From Mojavia pulchra JT2-VF2 (GTDB lineage Bacteria > Cyanobacteriota > Cyanobacteriia > Cyanobacteriales > Nostocaceae), in assembly GCA_019359325.1 (NCBI GenBank), contig JAHHHN010000028.1:1-64000 (forward strand): a DNA stretch of 64,000 bases, in the 5' to 3' direction. Below, piece by piece: positions 17,589 to 24,412 of this stretch (position 1 is its first letter; the number at the start of each line of letters is the position of its first letter). The position numbers were made by a program, and so were the translations under genes. Below the pieces are notes generated by a model. That model had not been told where the DNA came from. It searched no databases and worked only from the letters and a program-made list of their open reading frames with translations.

Positions 17589-18535
17589 GCAGCACGCCTT
17601 AAAAATTCCTCTCGATGCCATTTTAGAGAATCTTGTCTTGGATAATACTGCACTTGGGCGGGTAAGATGATGCGATCTCCGTTAAACTCGCGCATCGGTT
17701 TAGCATTGGGTGAATCTTCCCGCAACTTGTCAGCAACAATAATGGTGTAATCATCATCAATGGTGAACCAAAAGCGGTCAAATGCCCAATGATGATTTTT
17801 ACAGAATGAAACCCCGTTATCGATGCGGTCGTCATAGAACTGGGAGAATGGTTTGATGTGCGACCCGTCTACAATGTTCTGTCCGAGTGAGTCGAGTATC
17901 TGCAACCCGCAGAATGCACAACGCCAGTTATAAGTTGAAACTACAATTTTGCGAAAAGCTGCATCCCTGACAATTGTTGTCTGTTCATCCTCCAGTTCCT
18001 CTGGTTGGTAGACTTTGCCGCCGGAGCGTTGCAGCTGCTCCTGTAATTCAGCAAAAGCATTGACCTGAAGTAACTGTTCAATCTCTTGGGTTTGCTCCTT
18101 AAACCAAGAGTCAATTAGAACGTGGGTCAAAATACTTCGTTCCTCTGAGTTTTGCAGAATCTCAAACAGTTCCTCATCCAAGTAGGCATACTCTACAGTT
18201 TGGCTGATAGTACTGACTGTCCTGATCTTGACCTTGGCTGCAATCAGTGATTCAAATCCTGGTTTCATTCGGTAATGCCAAAATCCATCACTGGTGAGGT
18301 GAAAAAACGGCATTCCAATATCCGGTTTGCGTACTGGTTCTAAGTGGCTCCACAGTTTGAGAAAGGTGGCTATCAGTTCAGCCGACAGGGGAATTTGGTT
18401 GAGCCTAATTTGCCCTTGGCTGATCATCTCGATAATTGACAGCAGCAAAATGGGTTTATTCGGTGCAACCCCACTGGAACGGGATACCCTGAGATTGGCA
18501 AACTTATTGACGTAGTAGGCGAGATTTTTGATCAT
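17585..18535 (-). CDS. HNH restriction endonuclease-like protein with N-terminal modified-DNA reader-like domain
   Basis: 316 residues from the ATG at 18535 (MIKNLAYYVNKF); a longer frame to 18604 lacks a reason. The N-terminal half (APNKPILLLSIIEMISQGQI; GMPFFHLTSDGFWHY) resembles the sulfur-recognition-type domain of ScoMcrA-like proteins. The C-terminal half is an HNH nuclease: YNWRCAFCGLQI, IVDGSHIKPFS and NGVSFCKNHHWAFDRFW. COG3440-type predicted restriction endonuclease. It heads the minus-strand operon and overlaps the next gene by 4 bp. Confidence 0.75.
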   Translation of the reverse strand: MIKNLAYYVNKFANLRVSRSSGVAPNKPILLLSIIEMISQGQIRLNQIPLSAELIATFLKLWSHLEPVRKPDIGMPFFHLTSDGFWHYRMKPGFESLIAAKVKIRTVSTISQTVEYAYLDEELFEILQNSEERSILTHVLIDSWFKEQTQEIEQLLQVNAFAELQEQLQRSGGKVYQPEELEDEQTTIVRDAAFRKIVVSTYNWRCAFCGLQILDSLGQNIVDGSHIKPFSQFYDDRIDNGVSFCKNHHWAFDRFWFTIDDDYTIIVADKLREDSPNAKPMREFNGDRIILPAQVQYYPRQDSLKWHREEFLRRAA

Positions 18536-18618
18536 TACAACTATGAAACAATACAGATGTACACCTAATTCACATAACTGTATAGGTCGTTTGCCATCTG
18601 CCACAAATTCTTACTGAT

Positions 18619-18816
18619 TTACTCAACTAGAGCTAGAGCAATTTTATCGTTTAAAATAACCGCTTTAGCAGTAGTTATTGGTGTATAAGGCATTACATCT
18701 TTGCAATAAAACAGTGGGTGGCCGGGATGCAAGTTATATGTCACCTGTTGGTAGCCTCTATCAATGAGCGATCGCAGGCGGCGGGTAGATGTTACCTCAT
18801 GCCGTGATGCCCTCAA
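18619..18816 (-). CDS. Doubtful small ORF (65 aa)
   Basis: Only a TTG start is available, and the first 50 bp overlap the HNH fragment on the other strand. The part after residue 18 (GYQQVTYNLHPGHPLFYCKD, TPITTAKAVILNDKIAL) reads like real protein, so this may be a remnant. Low confidence. Confidence 0.25.
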   Translation of the reverse strand: MRASRHEVTSTRRLRSLIDRGYQQVTYNLHPGHPLFYCKDVMPYTPITTAKAVILNDKIALALVE

Positions 18817-19228
18817 CGGCTACCAAAAAGGTAAATGCTTCTACTCATTTGCAGATATTTCAATTGAGCCAGGGTCAGAGAATTTGGCAGATGTAGACCA
18901 CTTTTTTCCGCATTCTTTGAACAAATGTATAAAAAATATAGATGGTGTGTGGAACTTGGTTTTAGCATCGCAAGAATGCAACCGGGGCGAAGGAGGAAAA
19001 TTTGATAGGCTCCCTAACACCAAATATTTGGATCGCCTGCACAAGCGTAACGAATTTTTAATTACCAGCCACCACCCGCTACGTGAAACACTTATTCAAC
19101 AAACAGGCAACACGGAACAAAAACGACGATATTTTTTGCAGTCCATGTACAATACAGCACAAAGACTTTTAGGAAGCGGACGTAATGATGGTTGGAAAGC
19201 AGGGTTTGAATACCCAGCAACGTTTTAA
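18764..19228 (+). CDS. HNH nuclease domain protein, probably 5'-truncated
   Basis: 154 residues: CRDALNGYQKGKCFYSF (first Cys pair region), DVDHFFPHSL (HNH His), DGVWNLVLASQECNRGEGGKFDRLP (Asn and second Cys), and HKRNEFLITSHHPLRETLI. As I recall, this domain is the C-terminus of larger proteins; here the frame starts abruptly, so the N-terminus was probably lost. The second Cys of the first pair appears to be Ser (CFYS), so zinc binding may be impaired. Confidence 0.6.
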   Translation: MSDRRRRVDVTSCRDALNGYQKGKCFYSFADISIEPGSENLADVDHFFPHSLNKCIKNIDGVWNLVLASQECNRGEGGKFDRLPNTKYLDRLHKRNEFLITSHHPLRETLIQQTGNTEQKRRYFLQSMYNTAQRLLGSGRNDGWKAGFEYPATF

Positions 19229-19261
19229 AATAGCAGGTGCAAAGTCAAGTTTCTAAAAAAT

Positions 19262-19495
19262 ATGCGCGAATATCGATGTACACGTAACGCATTATACTCA
19301 CACGACTCCACTGGTAAAAATGACCTAAGAGAACGCCAGGGGCATTATATCTGGGCAATCAACGAAGAAGCTGCATGGCAGGAAATGGCACGGCGGTATC
19401 CAGATGAAACCGAAGCGGGGTTTACTGTGCAGGAGTGGGAAAGTTTCAATGTCACTGTAGTAGAGATTCGGCAAGAGGAGTCCGAAAATGAATGA
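19262..19495 (+). CDS. Conserved cyanobacterial hypothetical (77 aa)
   Basis: Small protein beginning MREYRCTRNALYSHDSTGKN with RQGHYIWAINEEAAWQEMAR and a FTVQEWESFNVTVVE end; the shape is familiar from small conserved proteins of cyanobacteria. No catalytic motif. Overlaps the next gene start by 8 bp. Confidence 0.6.
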   Translation: MREYRCTRNALYSHDSTGKNDLRERQGHYIWAINEEAAWQEMARRYPDETEAGFTVQEWESFNVTVVEIRQEESENE

Positions 19496-19748
19496 GTCAT
19501 TAAATGCCGCTCAAAGCGAACTACAAGTTATGGACTTTTTTGCAGCAGCTCTCCAAGATAAAGTGTTGTTAGGTCGACTGATGGAAGCAATGGGTGCAAA
19601 AGATAAAGCTGCAATCATGGCTATGGCTGCCGAGTGTGGCTATAACTTTTCTCAAGAATCATTGCACCAGGGTTTAACAAAGGTATTCCATTTGATTACG
19701 CCAATCATGCAAGAGCAAAACTTAGCCGTGTCCGAAGAAATTGATTAA
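19488..19748 (+). CDS. Nif11-like domain protein (86 aa)
   Basis: The core (VMDFFAAALQDKVLLGRLME, then AIMAMAAECGYNFSQESLHQ) fits the Nif11 domain, known both in nitrogen-fixation loci and as leader of ribosomal peptide precursors. There is no double-Gly cleavage motif or Cys-rich core here, so a peptide precursor is unlikely. Overlaps its upstream neighbour and is followed closely by a possible Cys-His protein. Confidence 0.6.
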   Translation: MNESLNAAQSELQVMDFFAAALQDKVLLGRLMEAMGAKDKAAIMAMAAECGYNFSQESLHQGLTKVFHLITPIMQEQNLAVSEEID

Positions 19749-19758
19749 GGAGTATGAG

Positions 19759-20127
19759 GTGATACTAAGGGAAAAAATTCAGCAACTCCTTGACCCCTAT
19801 GATTCTTCTCAAACAGAGTGCGATGGTATGACTCGCATCTGCCACACTGTACTAACTAATCATGGCATTGAGCATCAACCGATGATTGGGGTTTTGACTC
19901 TGCAAAATCAAGAAATTGAGCCGCATTTTTGGATTGATTTACCATCAGGTGAGCGCATCGATTATCGAGCTAAGATGTGGCTTGTGGGAGAGTGTATCCC
20001 TCATGGAGTTTTCACCCCTCAAGATTTTCCAGATGTCATCTACACTGGTGAACCAATAGAGTTAGATATATTGTCACCAACACTATTTGAAATCCTTACG
20101 CTTAAGTTTGATTGGCAAAAGTTCTAG
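19759..20127 (+). CDS. Possible papain-like fold protein (122 aa)
   Basis: I chose the GTG at 19759 because AAGGAG lies 6 bp before it; the frame also opens at a TTG at 19741. The order Cys (TRICHTVLTNHGIEHQP), His (IEPHFWIDLPSGERIDYR) and Asp recalls papain/transglutaminase-type folds. Function is inferred at best. Probably co-translated with the Nif11-like gene. Confidence 0.5.
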   Translation: MILREKIQQLLDPYDSSQTECDGMTRICHTVLTNHGIEHQPMIGVLTLQNQEIEPHFWIDLPSGERIDYRAKMWLVGECIPHGVFTPQDFPDVIYTGEPIELDILSPTLFEILTLKFDWQKF

Positions 20128-20195
20128 CAAGAACAAGCCTTGAACAATAATGTACTCTTCTACATCCAGCATACAGGGCAGGAGTATAACTTTCT

Positions 20196-20266
20196 AACTT
20201 GTCAACAAGTTGGCTGGTTGGCAACCCAACTTGTTAACAATTCGGCTGGTTATCAACCTAACTTGC
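20196..20266. repeat. 32-bp tandem repeats upstream of parA
   Basis: Two full units (20196-20227 and 20228-20259) and the start of a third (20260 onward) of a 32-bp repeat beginning AACTTGT and containing GGCTGGTT and CAACC. AACTTGTCAACAAGTT is near-palindromic. Placed 60-120 bp upstream of parA, the array is a candidate partition site or parA operator. Confidence 0.65.
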
Positions 20267-20319
20267 CATATTCATGACTTGCCAGTAATCTCGTAAGCAA
20301 AATGCTTGGTTAAAATTCA

Positions 20320-21063
20320 ATGATTATCGCATTGGCAAACCAGAAAGGAGGGGTCGCCAAAACTACCTCTACTATCTCTTTAGGAGGACTGCTGGCTGAA
20401 CAAGATACTGTCTTGGCTGTTGACCTTGACCCTCAAGGTAATCTCACTACAGGGCTGGGAGTAGAAGTGGCTGATGACCAGATTAGCTGCTACGACGTTA
20501 TTACAGAAAAAGCAGAAGTCATCGATGGAGTAGTTTCTACTAAATTTGGACTCAGCTTATTGCCTGCTGACATCAACTTAGCTAAGGGAGAAACCGAAAT
20601 GCTTATGAAGGTAGGTAACTTCTCCATCCTTAAAGAGCGACTGACTCCTGTACTTAAGCAATTCCATCACATCTTAATTGACTGTCCACCTTCTTTGGGA
20701 TTGTTAACGGTTAATGCCTTGGCAGCTGCGGATGCAGTTCTTATTCCAGTGCAGTGTCAATTTTTTGCTTTAAAAGGGCTGGCTGCATTGTTAGAAACAG
20801 TTGCAAGTGTCCAGAAACGTCTTAATCCCCAGTTACAAATACTGGGAGTATTGCCAACAATGGCTGAAAATACGGTTATGACTCAAGATGTCTTAGCCTC
20901 CTTAAATAAGAGACTACAAAACATTCGGATATTTGAACCCGTTCCGAAGTCAATCAAGTTTTCTGAGTCAAATCTGGCTGGCGAACCTATCCACATCTAT
21001 GCTAAAGACCCCAAACTGGTGCAGCCTTACCAGTTAATCGCTAATTTAATTGCTGCAATCTAA
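20320..21063 (+). CDS. parA: ParA/Soj-family partition ATPase
   Basis: 247 residues. Deviant Walker A KGGVAKTT at residues 9-16, Walker A' LAVDLDPQGN, Walker B HHILIDCPPSLG. No N-terminal helix-turn-helix, so of the shorter type in which the partner protein does the DNA binding. It segregates plasmid DNA by ATP-dependent nucleoid binding. The partner gene follows after 17 bp and 32-bp repeats lie upstream. Confidence 0.92.
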   Translation: MIIALANQKGGVAKTTSTISLGGLLAEQDTVLAVDLDPQGNLTTGLGVEVADDQISCYDVITEKAEVIDGVVSTKFGLSLLPADINLAKGETEMLMKVGNFSILKERLTPVLKQFHHILIDCPPSLGLLTVNALAAADAVLIPVQCQFFALKGLAALLETVASVQKRLNPQLQILGVLPTMAENTVMTQDVLASLNKRLQNIRIFEPVPKSIKFSESNLAGEPIHIYAKDPKLVQPYQLIANLIAAI

Positions 21064-21080
21064 TTAAGGTGAAAAGACAG

Positions 21081-21638
21081 ATGACAAAACGACGCGCCAG
21101 ATTAAATGACGATAATGATCCGTTGTCTTCGACCGATAAAGTTTTAGCTGGGTTTGAGCAAATTAGCAAGTCAACAAGTCAGCAAGATAAATTGCCAACC
21201 AGTAAGGAAGCTGACAAGTTAACCAGTCAACCAGATAAACCATCAACCAGTGGTAAATCCAACAAGTCAACAAGCCTGCAAGATGAACTGTCAACCAGTA
21301 AGGAAGCTAACAAGTCAACCAGTCAACAATCTGACAAGTCAGCAAGTCTGCAAGATGAACTGTCAACCAGTAAGGAAGCTAACAAGTCAACCAGTCAACA
21401 AGTTAATATAGAAAAAGTTTCATTGCGTAAATCTACGTTTCAAATCAGTGAAGATGTACTGCATCAGCTAGACAAACTGCACCTTACACTCCAGTTAGAG
21501 CTAGGAAAAGCTCATGCTCCTTATAAAGAAGTGATTGTAGAAGAAGCTATAGTACAACTTTTAGAGTCGTTTAACTCCTCGCGTACCTCTTTGATAGATG
21601 TATTGATGTCAAGACAGAAAAGCCGGGACAAACTTTAA
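21081..21638 (+). CDS. ParA partner protein with Ser/Thr/Gln-rich repeats
   Basis: Start at the ATG at 21081 (a GTG at 21069 is also possible). A basic N-terminus (MTKRRARLNDD) leads into a low-complexity region, about residues 30-115, of NKSTSQQ / LSTSKEA units; at DNA level a 54-bp stretch is repeated with a 72-bp period (21276 and 21348). The C-terminal 70 residues (RKSTFQISEDVLHQLDKLHL, then KEVIVEEAIVQLLE) look like a ribbon-helix-helix DNA-binding domain. Likely the ParB-like adaptor of the ParA system. Confidence 0.7.
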   Translation: MTKRRARLNDDNDPLSSTDKVLAGFEQISKSTSQQDKLPTSKEADKLTSQPDKPSTSGKSNKSTSLQDELSTSKEANKSTSQQSDKSASLQDELSTSKEANKSTSQQVNIEKVSLRKSTFQISEDVLHQLDKLHLTLQLELGKAHAPYKEVIVEEAIVQLLESFNSSRTSLIDVLMSRQKSRDKL

Positions 21639-21703
21639 AAGATAAGTTTGCGAGCGCCTGTTTTCATATTTTAGATTGCACAGGCGCTCAGTTCTTAAAC
21701 AAA

Positions 21704-21776
21704 TCCACTCTTAGAGGTACTGCCCCTCCTTTCACTGTGTTATCAGCACAGTGCCTCACTTTTCGGCTTCAGGTGG
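21704..21776 (-). tRNA. Degenerate tRNA-Ile-like (GAT)
   Basis: Anticodon arm CTGTG-CTGATAA-CACAG gives GAT. D stem GCC/GGC and a T stem GGAGG/CCTCT can form, but the T loop is GGCAGTA instead of TTCRANY, and the acceptor stem has two mismatches. Probably a dead last member of the array. Confidence 0.45.
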
Positions 21777-21780
21777 AAGG

Positions 21781-21863
21781 CGGAAGATGGAGGAATCGAA
21801 CCCCTGGGTCTGCGCCCACCCCGGTTTTCAAGACCGGTTGCCGACCATTTAGCGGCATCTTCC
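21781..21863 (-). tRNA. tRNA-Ser (TGA)
   Basis: Perfect acceptor stem GGAAGAT/ATCTTCC with G discriminator, long variable arm, loop CTTGAAA giving TGA. No encoded CCA. Looks functional. Confidence 0.85.
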
Positions 21864-21870
21864 TTAAAGG

Positions 21871-21945
21871 GGTGTCTGACGGGACTCGAACCCGTTATGA
21901 CTGGTTCCACAAACCAGCGTCTCGACCACTTTGACTTCAGACACC
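21871..21945 (-). tRNA. tRNA-His (GTG)
   Basis: Acceptor GTGTCTG/CAGACAC plus the extra G-1 opposite C73 that marks tRNA-His; loop TTGTGGA. No encoded CCA. Confidence 0.85.
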
Positions 21946-21949
21946 ACAG

Positions 21950-22023
21950 TGGAATCAAGGGGATTTGAACCCCTAACCTTCCGCTTGCAAGGCGGACGCT
22001 CTAGCCAGTTGAGCTATGACCCC
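21950..22023 (-). tRNA. tRNA-Ala (TGC)
   Basis: Acceptor GGGGTCA/TGATTCC with A discriminator, D arm ATAGCTCAACTGG, loop TTGCAAG reading TGC. No encoded CCA. Confidence 0.85.
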
Positions 22024-22029
22024 ATACAG

Positions 22030-22102
22030 CAGGAGTGGTAGGATTTGAACCTACATCGGTCGATTTAGAAGATCGATGCCTTATCCATTAAGCGACACTC
22101 CC
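22030..22102 (-). tRNA. tRNA-Arg (TCT)
   Basis: Acceptor GGGAGTG/CACTCCT, anticodon stem TCGAT/ATCGA, loop CTTCTAA reading TCT. G discriminator, no encoded CCA. Confidence 0.82.
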
Positions 22103-22108
22103 ATAAAT

Positions 22109-22186
22109 TGGTAGCCCTGGCAGGAATTGAACCTGCAAAAATTCCGTCCCTCAAACGGAAGCGTTTACCAATTTCGCCACGGGAGT
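22109..22186 (-). tRNA. tRNA-Leu (GAG), weak acceptor stem, encoded CCA
   Basis: Anticodon stem TCCGT/ACGGA, loop TTGAGGG reading GAG. Acceptor ACTCCCG/CAGGGCT has two mismatches; A discriminator with encoded CCA (complement TGG at 22109). Short variable region for a Leu tRNA. Confidence 0.65.
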
Positions 22187-22191
22187 ATCAG

Positions 22192-22265
22192 TACCCTTGG
22201 TGGGAGTCGAACCCACAAAATCTGGTTTCTAAGACCAGCACGTTTGCCAGTTTCGTCACAAGGGC
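22192..22265 (-). tRNA. tRNA-Leu (TAG)
   Basis: Acceptor GCCCTTG/CAAGGGT, anticodon stem CTGGT/ACCAG with loop CTTAGAA (TAG). The variable region is shorter than in normal class II Leu tRNAs. No encoded CCA. Confidence 0.7.
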
Positions 22266-22271
22266 AAATGG

Positions 22272-22345
22272 TCGGGATGGTAGGATTTGAACCTACGGCT
22301 CCTTGTCCCCAAAACAAGGCTTCTAGACCACTGAATTACATCCCG
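22272..22345 (-). tRNA. tRNA-Pro (TGG)
   Basis: Acceptor CGGGATG/CATCCCG with C1 as usual for Pro, A discriminator, loop TTTGGGG reading TGG. Confidence 0.85.
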
Positions 22346-22349
22346 ATAT

Positions 22350-22428
22350 TGGTACTCAGGCGTGGGATTTGAACCCACACACAGACTGTTTTTGAGACAG
22401 CCGCCTCTTCCAATTGGGCTACAGGAGT
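22350..22428 (-). tRNA. tRNA-Leu-like (CAA), degenerate acceptor, encoded CCA
   Basis: Anticodon stem GCTGT/ACAGT, loop CTCAAAA reading CAA. Acceptor ACTCCTG/CCTGAGT has two mismatches, the variable region is short, and an encoded CCA follows an A discriminator. Confidence 0.55.
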
Positions 22429-22437
22429 ATATATAGG

Positions 22438-22512
22438 CTCTTAAGGAAGGAATTGAACCCTCAAACTTCGCATCTCTTCGTGCGACGGCTTTGCCTGTTT
22501 GCCTACTTCCCA
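22438..22512 (-). tRNA. tRNA pseudogene (8-nt anticodon loop)
   Basis: D arm and T arm (GAGGG/CCTTC around TTCAATT) are visible, but the anticodon stem TCGCA/TGCGA encloses 8 bases (CGAAGAGA) without T33, and the acceptor stem pairs in only four of seven positions. Possibly a former tRNA-Phe; probably not functional. Confidence 0.4.
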
Positions 22513-22517
22513 ATAAA

Positions 22518-22593
22518 TGGCTGCCCCAGTAGGACTCGAACCTACAACCCCCGCGCCCTTCAGCGCGTCGCTCTGCCATTGAGCTATGGGGCA
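22518..22593 (-). tRNA. tRNA-like with GAA anticodon, short loop, encoded CCA
   Basis: Perfect acceptor TGCCCCA/TGGGGCA, normal D and T arms, G discriminator and encoded CCA (complement TGG at 22518). The anticodon stem CGCGC/GCGCG closes a loop of only 6 bases (TGAAGG), so the identity, probably Phe, is uncertain. Confidence 0.55.
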
Positions 22594-22602
22594 ATGTGCC
22601 AG

Positions 22603-22676
22603 TCCCCCAGATCCGGATTGAACGGATGACCTCCTGTTCTTCAGACAGGCGCTACTACCAACTGAGCTACCAGGGG
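22603..22676 (-). tRNA. tRNA-Phe (GAA)
   Basis: Acceptor CCCCTGG/CTGGGGG, D arm TAGCTCAGTTGG, anticodon stem CCTGT/ACAGG with loop CTGAAGA. A discriminator. No encoded CCA. Confidence 0.8.
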
Positions 22677-22682
22677 ATAAGG

Positions 22683-22756
22683 CGAGAACGGAGGGACTTG
22701 AACCCCCAACCTGAAGGTTCGTAATCTGAGATGTTATCCAGTTACACCACGTTCTC
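22683..22756 (-). tRNA. tRNA-Arg (ACG), mispaired anticodon stem
   Basis: Perfect acceptor GAGAACG/CGTTCTC and G discriminator; loop TTACGAA reading ACG. The anticodon stem TCAGA/CCTTC pairs in only two or three positions, so function is doubtful. Confidence 0.6.
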
Positions 22757-22762
22757 ACGCAG

Positions 22763-22851
22763 CGGAGAGAGAGGGAGTTGAACCCACAGTGAGATGATAA
22801 ATCTCACGACTGTGAGCGCAAACAGCTTGTCCTGCCAATAGCAATCTCTCC
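22763..22851 (-). tRNA. Class II tRNA-like, Ser-type body
   Basis: Perfect acceptor GGAGAGA/TCTCTCC, G discriminator and a long variable arm (GTGAGAT...ATCTCAC) fit tRNA-Ser, but the anticodon loop appears to be 8 bases (TTGCGCTC) and no Ser anticodon sits correctly. One T-stem mismatch. Probably altered or dead. Confidence 0.5.
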
Positions 22852-22855
22852 ATAA

Positions 22856-22941
22856 TGGGCCGGGTAGGATTTGAACCTACGAAGCACATAGGCATCCGTT
22901 TTACAGACGGCTTTCCTTCAACCGGACTTGGATACCGACCC
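22856..22941 (-). tRNA. tRNA-Tyr (GTA)
   Basis: Acceptor GGGTCGG/CCGGCCC, loop CTGTAAA reading GTA, and the long variable arm of bacterial tRNA-Tyr. No encoded CCA. Confidence 0.85.
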
Positions 22942-22980
22942 AAATCAACGTTCACTTTGTAGAAATACATCCACAAGAGA

Positions 22981-23061
22981 TGGAGTGAAGGGGAATCGAA
23001 CCCCTATCCAGCAAGCGTCCGTTTGTTGGTTTCGTTGCTGTCGATCACCATTCGTCACCCC
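22981..23061 (-). tRNA. tRNA pseudogene, no anticodon arm recognised
   Basis: Acceptor GGGGTGA/TCACTCC, D stem CGA/TCG and an excellent T arm (AGGGG TTCGATT CCCCT) remain, but the middle, including ACGAAACCAACAAACGG, forms no standard anticodon arm. A tRNA-like end without a decoding centre. Confidence 0.45.
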
Positions 23062-23067
23062 ATGAGG

Positions 23068-23141
23068 CAGTGCAGACGGGACTTGAACCCGCTAATTACA
23101 CGCTTGAAAGACGTGCCGCTCGGCCACTTCGCTTCTGCACC
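23068..23141 (-). tRNA. tRNA-Glu (TTC)
   Basis: Acceptor GGTGCAG/CTGCACT, G discriminator, anticodon stem CACGT/GCGTG with loop CTTTCAA reading TTC. Confidence 0.78.
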
Positions 23142-23171
23142 ATGTATGCCGTGTAAGTTGAAAAAGCTGTT

Positions 23172-23244
<73 letters not shown>

Positions 23245-23270
23245 AGCTTTTTCGATTAGGACACGGCAAC

Positions 23271-23341
23271 GCCAAAGACTTGGATTTGAACCCTGACCAA
23301 AGGTTTTGGAGACCCTGATGCTGCCATTACACCATCTGTGC
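23271..23341 (-). tRNA. tRNA-Trp (CCA), weak T stem
   Basis: Anticodon stem AGGGT/ACCTT with loop CTCCAAA reading CCA. D arm GGTGTAATGGCAGCA is normal, but the T stem CAGGG/CCAAG has two mismatches and the acceptor is imperfect. Confidence 0.6.
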
Positions 23342-23344
23342 ATT

Positions 23345-23419
23345 TGGTCGCAGCGATGGGAGTTGAATCCATATACTCTCGGTTATGAGCCGAGTACCTT
23401 GCCGTTAGGTGACGCTGCA
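23345..23419 (-). tRNA. tRNA-Met-like (CAT), encoded CCA
   Basis: Acceptor TGCAGCG/CGCTGCG, anticodon stem CTCGG/CCGAG with loop CTCATAA; A discriminator and encoded CCA (complement TGG at 23345). Elongator Met or Ile2 cannot be told apart. Confidence 0.75.
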
Positions 23420-23424
23420 ACGTC

Positions 23425-23499
23425 TGGAGTCCAGGGCGAGAATTGAACTCGCACAGTCGGTGCAAGCAGACCAATACCCTACCATTAGGCGACCTGGAC
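23425..23499 (-). tRNA. tRNA of uncertain identity (8-nt anticodon loop), encoded CCA
   Basis: Perfect acceptor GTCCAGG/CCTGGAC and T arm, T discriminator with encoded CCA, as in Cys or Gly tRNAs. The stem TTGGT/ACCGA closes an 8-base loop CTGCTTGC; read from T33 it gives GCT. Possibly derived from tRNA-Cys (GCA) by an insertion. Confidence 0.5.
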
Positions 23500-23504
23500 A
23501 CATT

Positions 23505-23581
23505 TGGAAGCCTCGACGGGAGTTGCACCCGCTCCTCCGTGCTTGAGAGGCACAGCGACTTATCTATTTGTCCACAAGGCT
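23505..23581 (-). tRNA. tRNA-Glu-like (CTC), encoded CCA
   Basis: Acceptor AGCCTTG/CGAGGCT, anticodon stem TGTGC/GCACG with loop CTCTCAA reading CTC; T discriminator and encoded CCA. The T loop is TGCAACT, lacking the invariant TTC, so function is uncertain. Confidence 0.55.
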
Positions 23582-23584
23582 ACA

Positions 23585-23660
23585 CGGGGATGATGGGATT
23601 TGAACCCACGATCTTTCGCTCGACAGGCGACTGCTTTAAACCGGACTAAGCTACACCCCC
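23585..23660 (-). tRNA. tRNA-Asp (GTC), first gene of the array
   Basis: Acceptor GGGGGTG/CATCCCC, G discriminator, loop CTGTCGA reading GTC, good T arm. It lies nearest the promoter at 23747-23775. Confidence 0.82.
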
Positions 23661-23746
23661 ACGTTGGGTGGCAATTATTCAGTTTTCATGGTTCTGAGGT
23701 GTTTGCTCTATGCCTTGTTGAGAGGCTGTAGTGCTTTACTACATAT

Positions 23747-23775
23747 ACACTACATAATGTATTACAAGGTGTCAA
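23747..23775 (-). promoter_or_regulatory. Sigma-70-type promoter of the tRNA array
   Basis: On the minus strand TTGACA (23770-23775), a 17-bp spacer and TAGTGT (23747-23752), about 85 bp upstream of the first tRNA. TGTAGT repeats follow the -10 box. The rest of 23661-23860 shows nothing else. Confidence 0.6.
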
Positions 23776-23860
23776 GGGCATACTAAAAAATTTTTTTGAG
23801 AAGTGAGAGGACATTGTGATGTAATCGCGGTATTGCCCTCTCTGGCTAGGATTGAGTAAA

Positions 23861-24397
23861 TTACTCAGCTTCATTCAGGCGTTGTGTGTTCCAAAATTGT
23901 TCGGCAAATGCAACTGCTGGATGAATCGGTGCTTTGGGCTTGGTTTTCAGTATCATTCCCGCTTCATGTGGCAGGCGATCTCTCTTGGTTGAGTTGCATT
24001 TTTCGCACGCTGTTACAACGTTGTCCCAACTGTGTTGTCCGCCTTTGGATCTGGGAATTACATGGTCAAGCGTTAGATGCTTAGTACTACCGCAGTATTG
24101 GCAGGTGTGGTTGTCTCGTCTCAACACTTCACGACGGTTTACAGGCGGGACTTTCCAGTGCCGTTCGGGATTGCCAACAGTCAAGCGGATGTGTGATGGT
24201 ACTTGTAGTACAACGCTGGGAGAGCGAATTTCCCAAGGCTTGGTGCTGCTCAAATCCAACGATTCTGCCTGACCCGTGACTAATAGTACAACAGCGCGTT
24301 TAATATTGATGCGTGCCAGTGGTAGGTAGTTCTTGGAGAACACTACTACTGAATTTTGTAATATTTGTGATTGCTGAAAAGGTGGTTGAGCTTCCAT
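23861..24397 (-). CDS. Cyanobacterial HNH endonuclease beside the tRNA array
   Basis: 178 residues. The N-terminal half (VVVFSKNYLPLARINIKRAV, VTGQAESL) is typical of a cyanobacterial HNH family; the C-terminal half holds the nuclease motif HTCQYCG, LTLDHVIPRSKGG, DNVVTACEKCNSTK with both Cys pairs, His and Asn. GAGGAG precedes the ATG. As I recall, the plasmid-borne tRNA cluster of Anabaena PCC 7120 also has an HNH gene next to it, so this pairing may be conserved. Whether it cuts DNA or RNA is unknown. Confidence 0.85.
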   Translation of the reverse strand: MEAQPPFQQSQILQNSVVVFSKNYLPLARINIKRAVVLLVTGQAESLDLSSTKPWEIRSPSVVLQVPSHIRLTVGNPERHWKVPPVNRREVLRRDNHTCQYCGSTKHLTLDHVIPRSKGGQHSWDNVVTACEKCNSTKRDRLPHEAGMILKTKPKAPIHPAVAFAEQFWNTQRLNEAE

Positions 24398-24412
24398 AAG
24401 TTGATTTACTCC

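Noticed and set aside
21081-21638. Repeats in the parA partner gene as a CRISPR array
   Set aside because: The repeats are in frame, contiguous and coding, without constant-length spacers. No CRISPR array or cas gene was seen anywhere.
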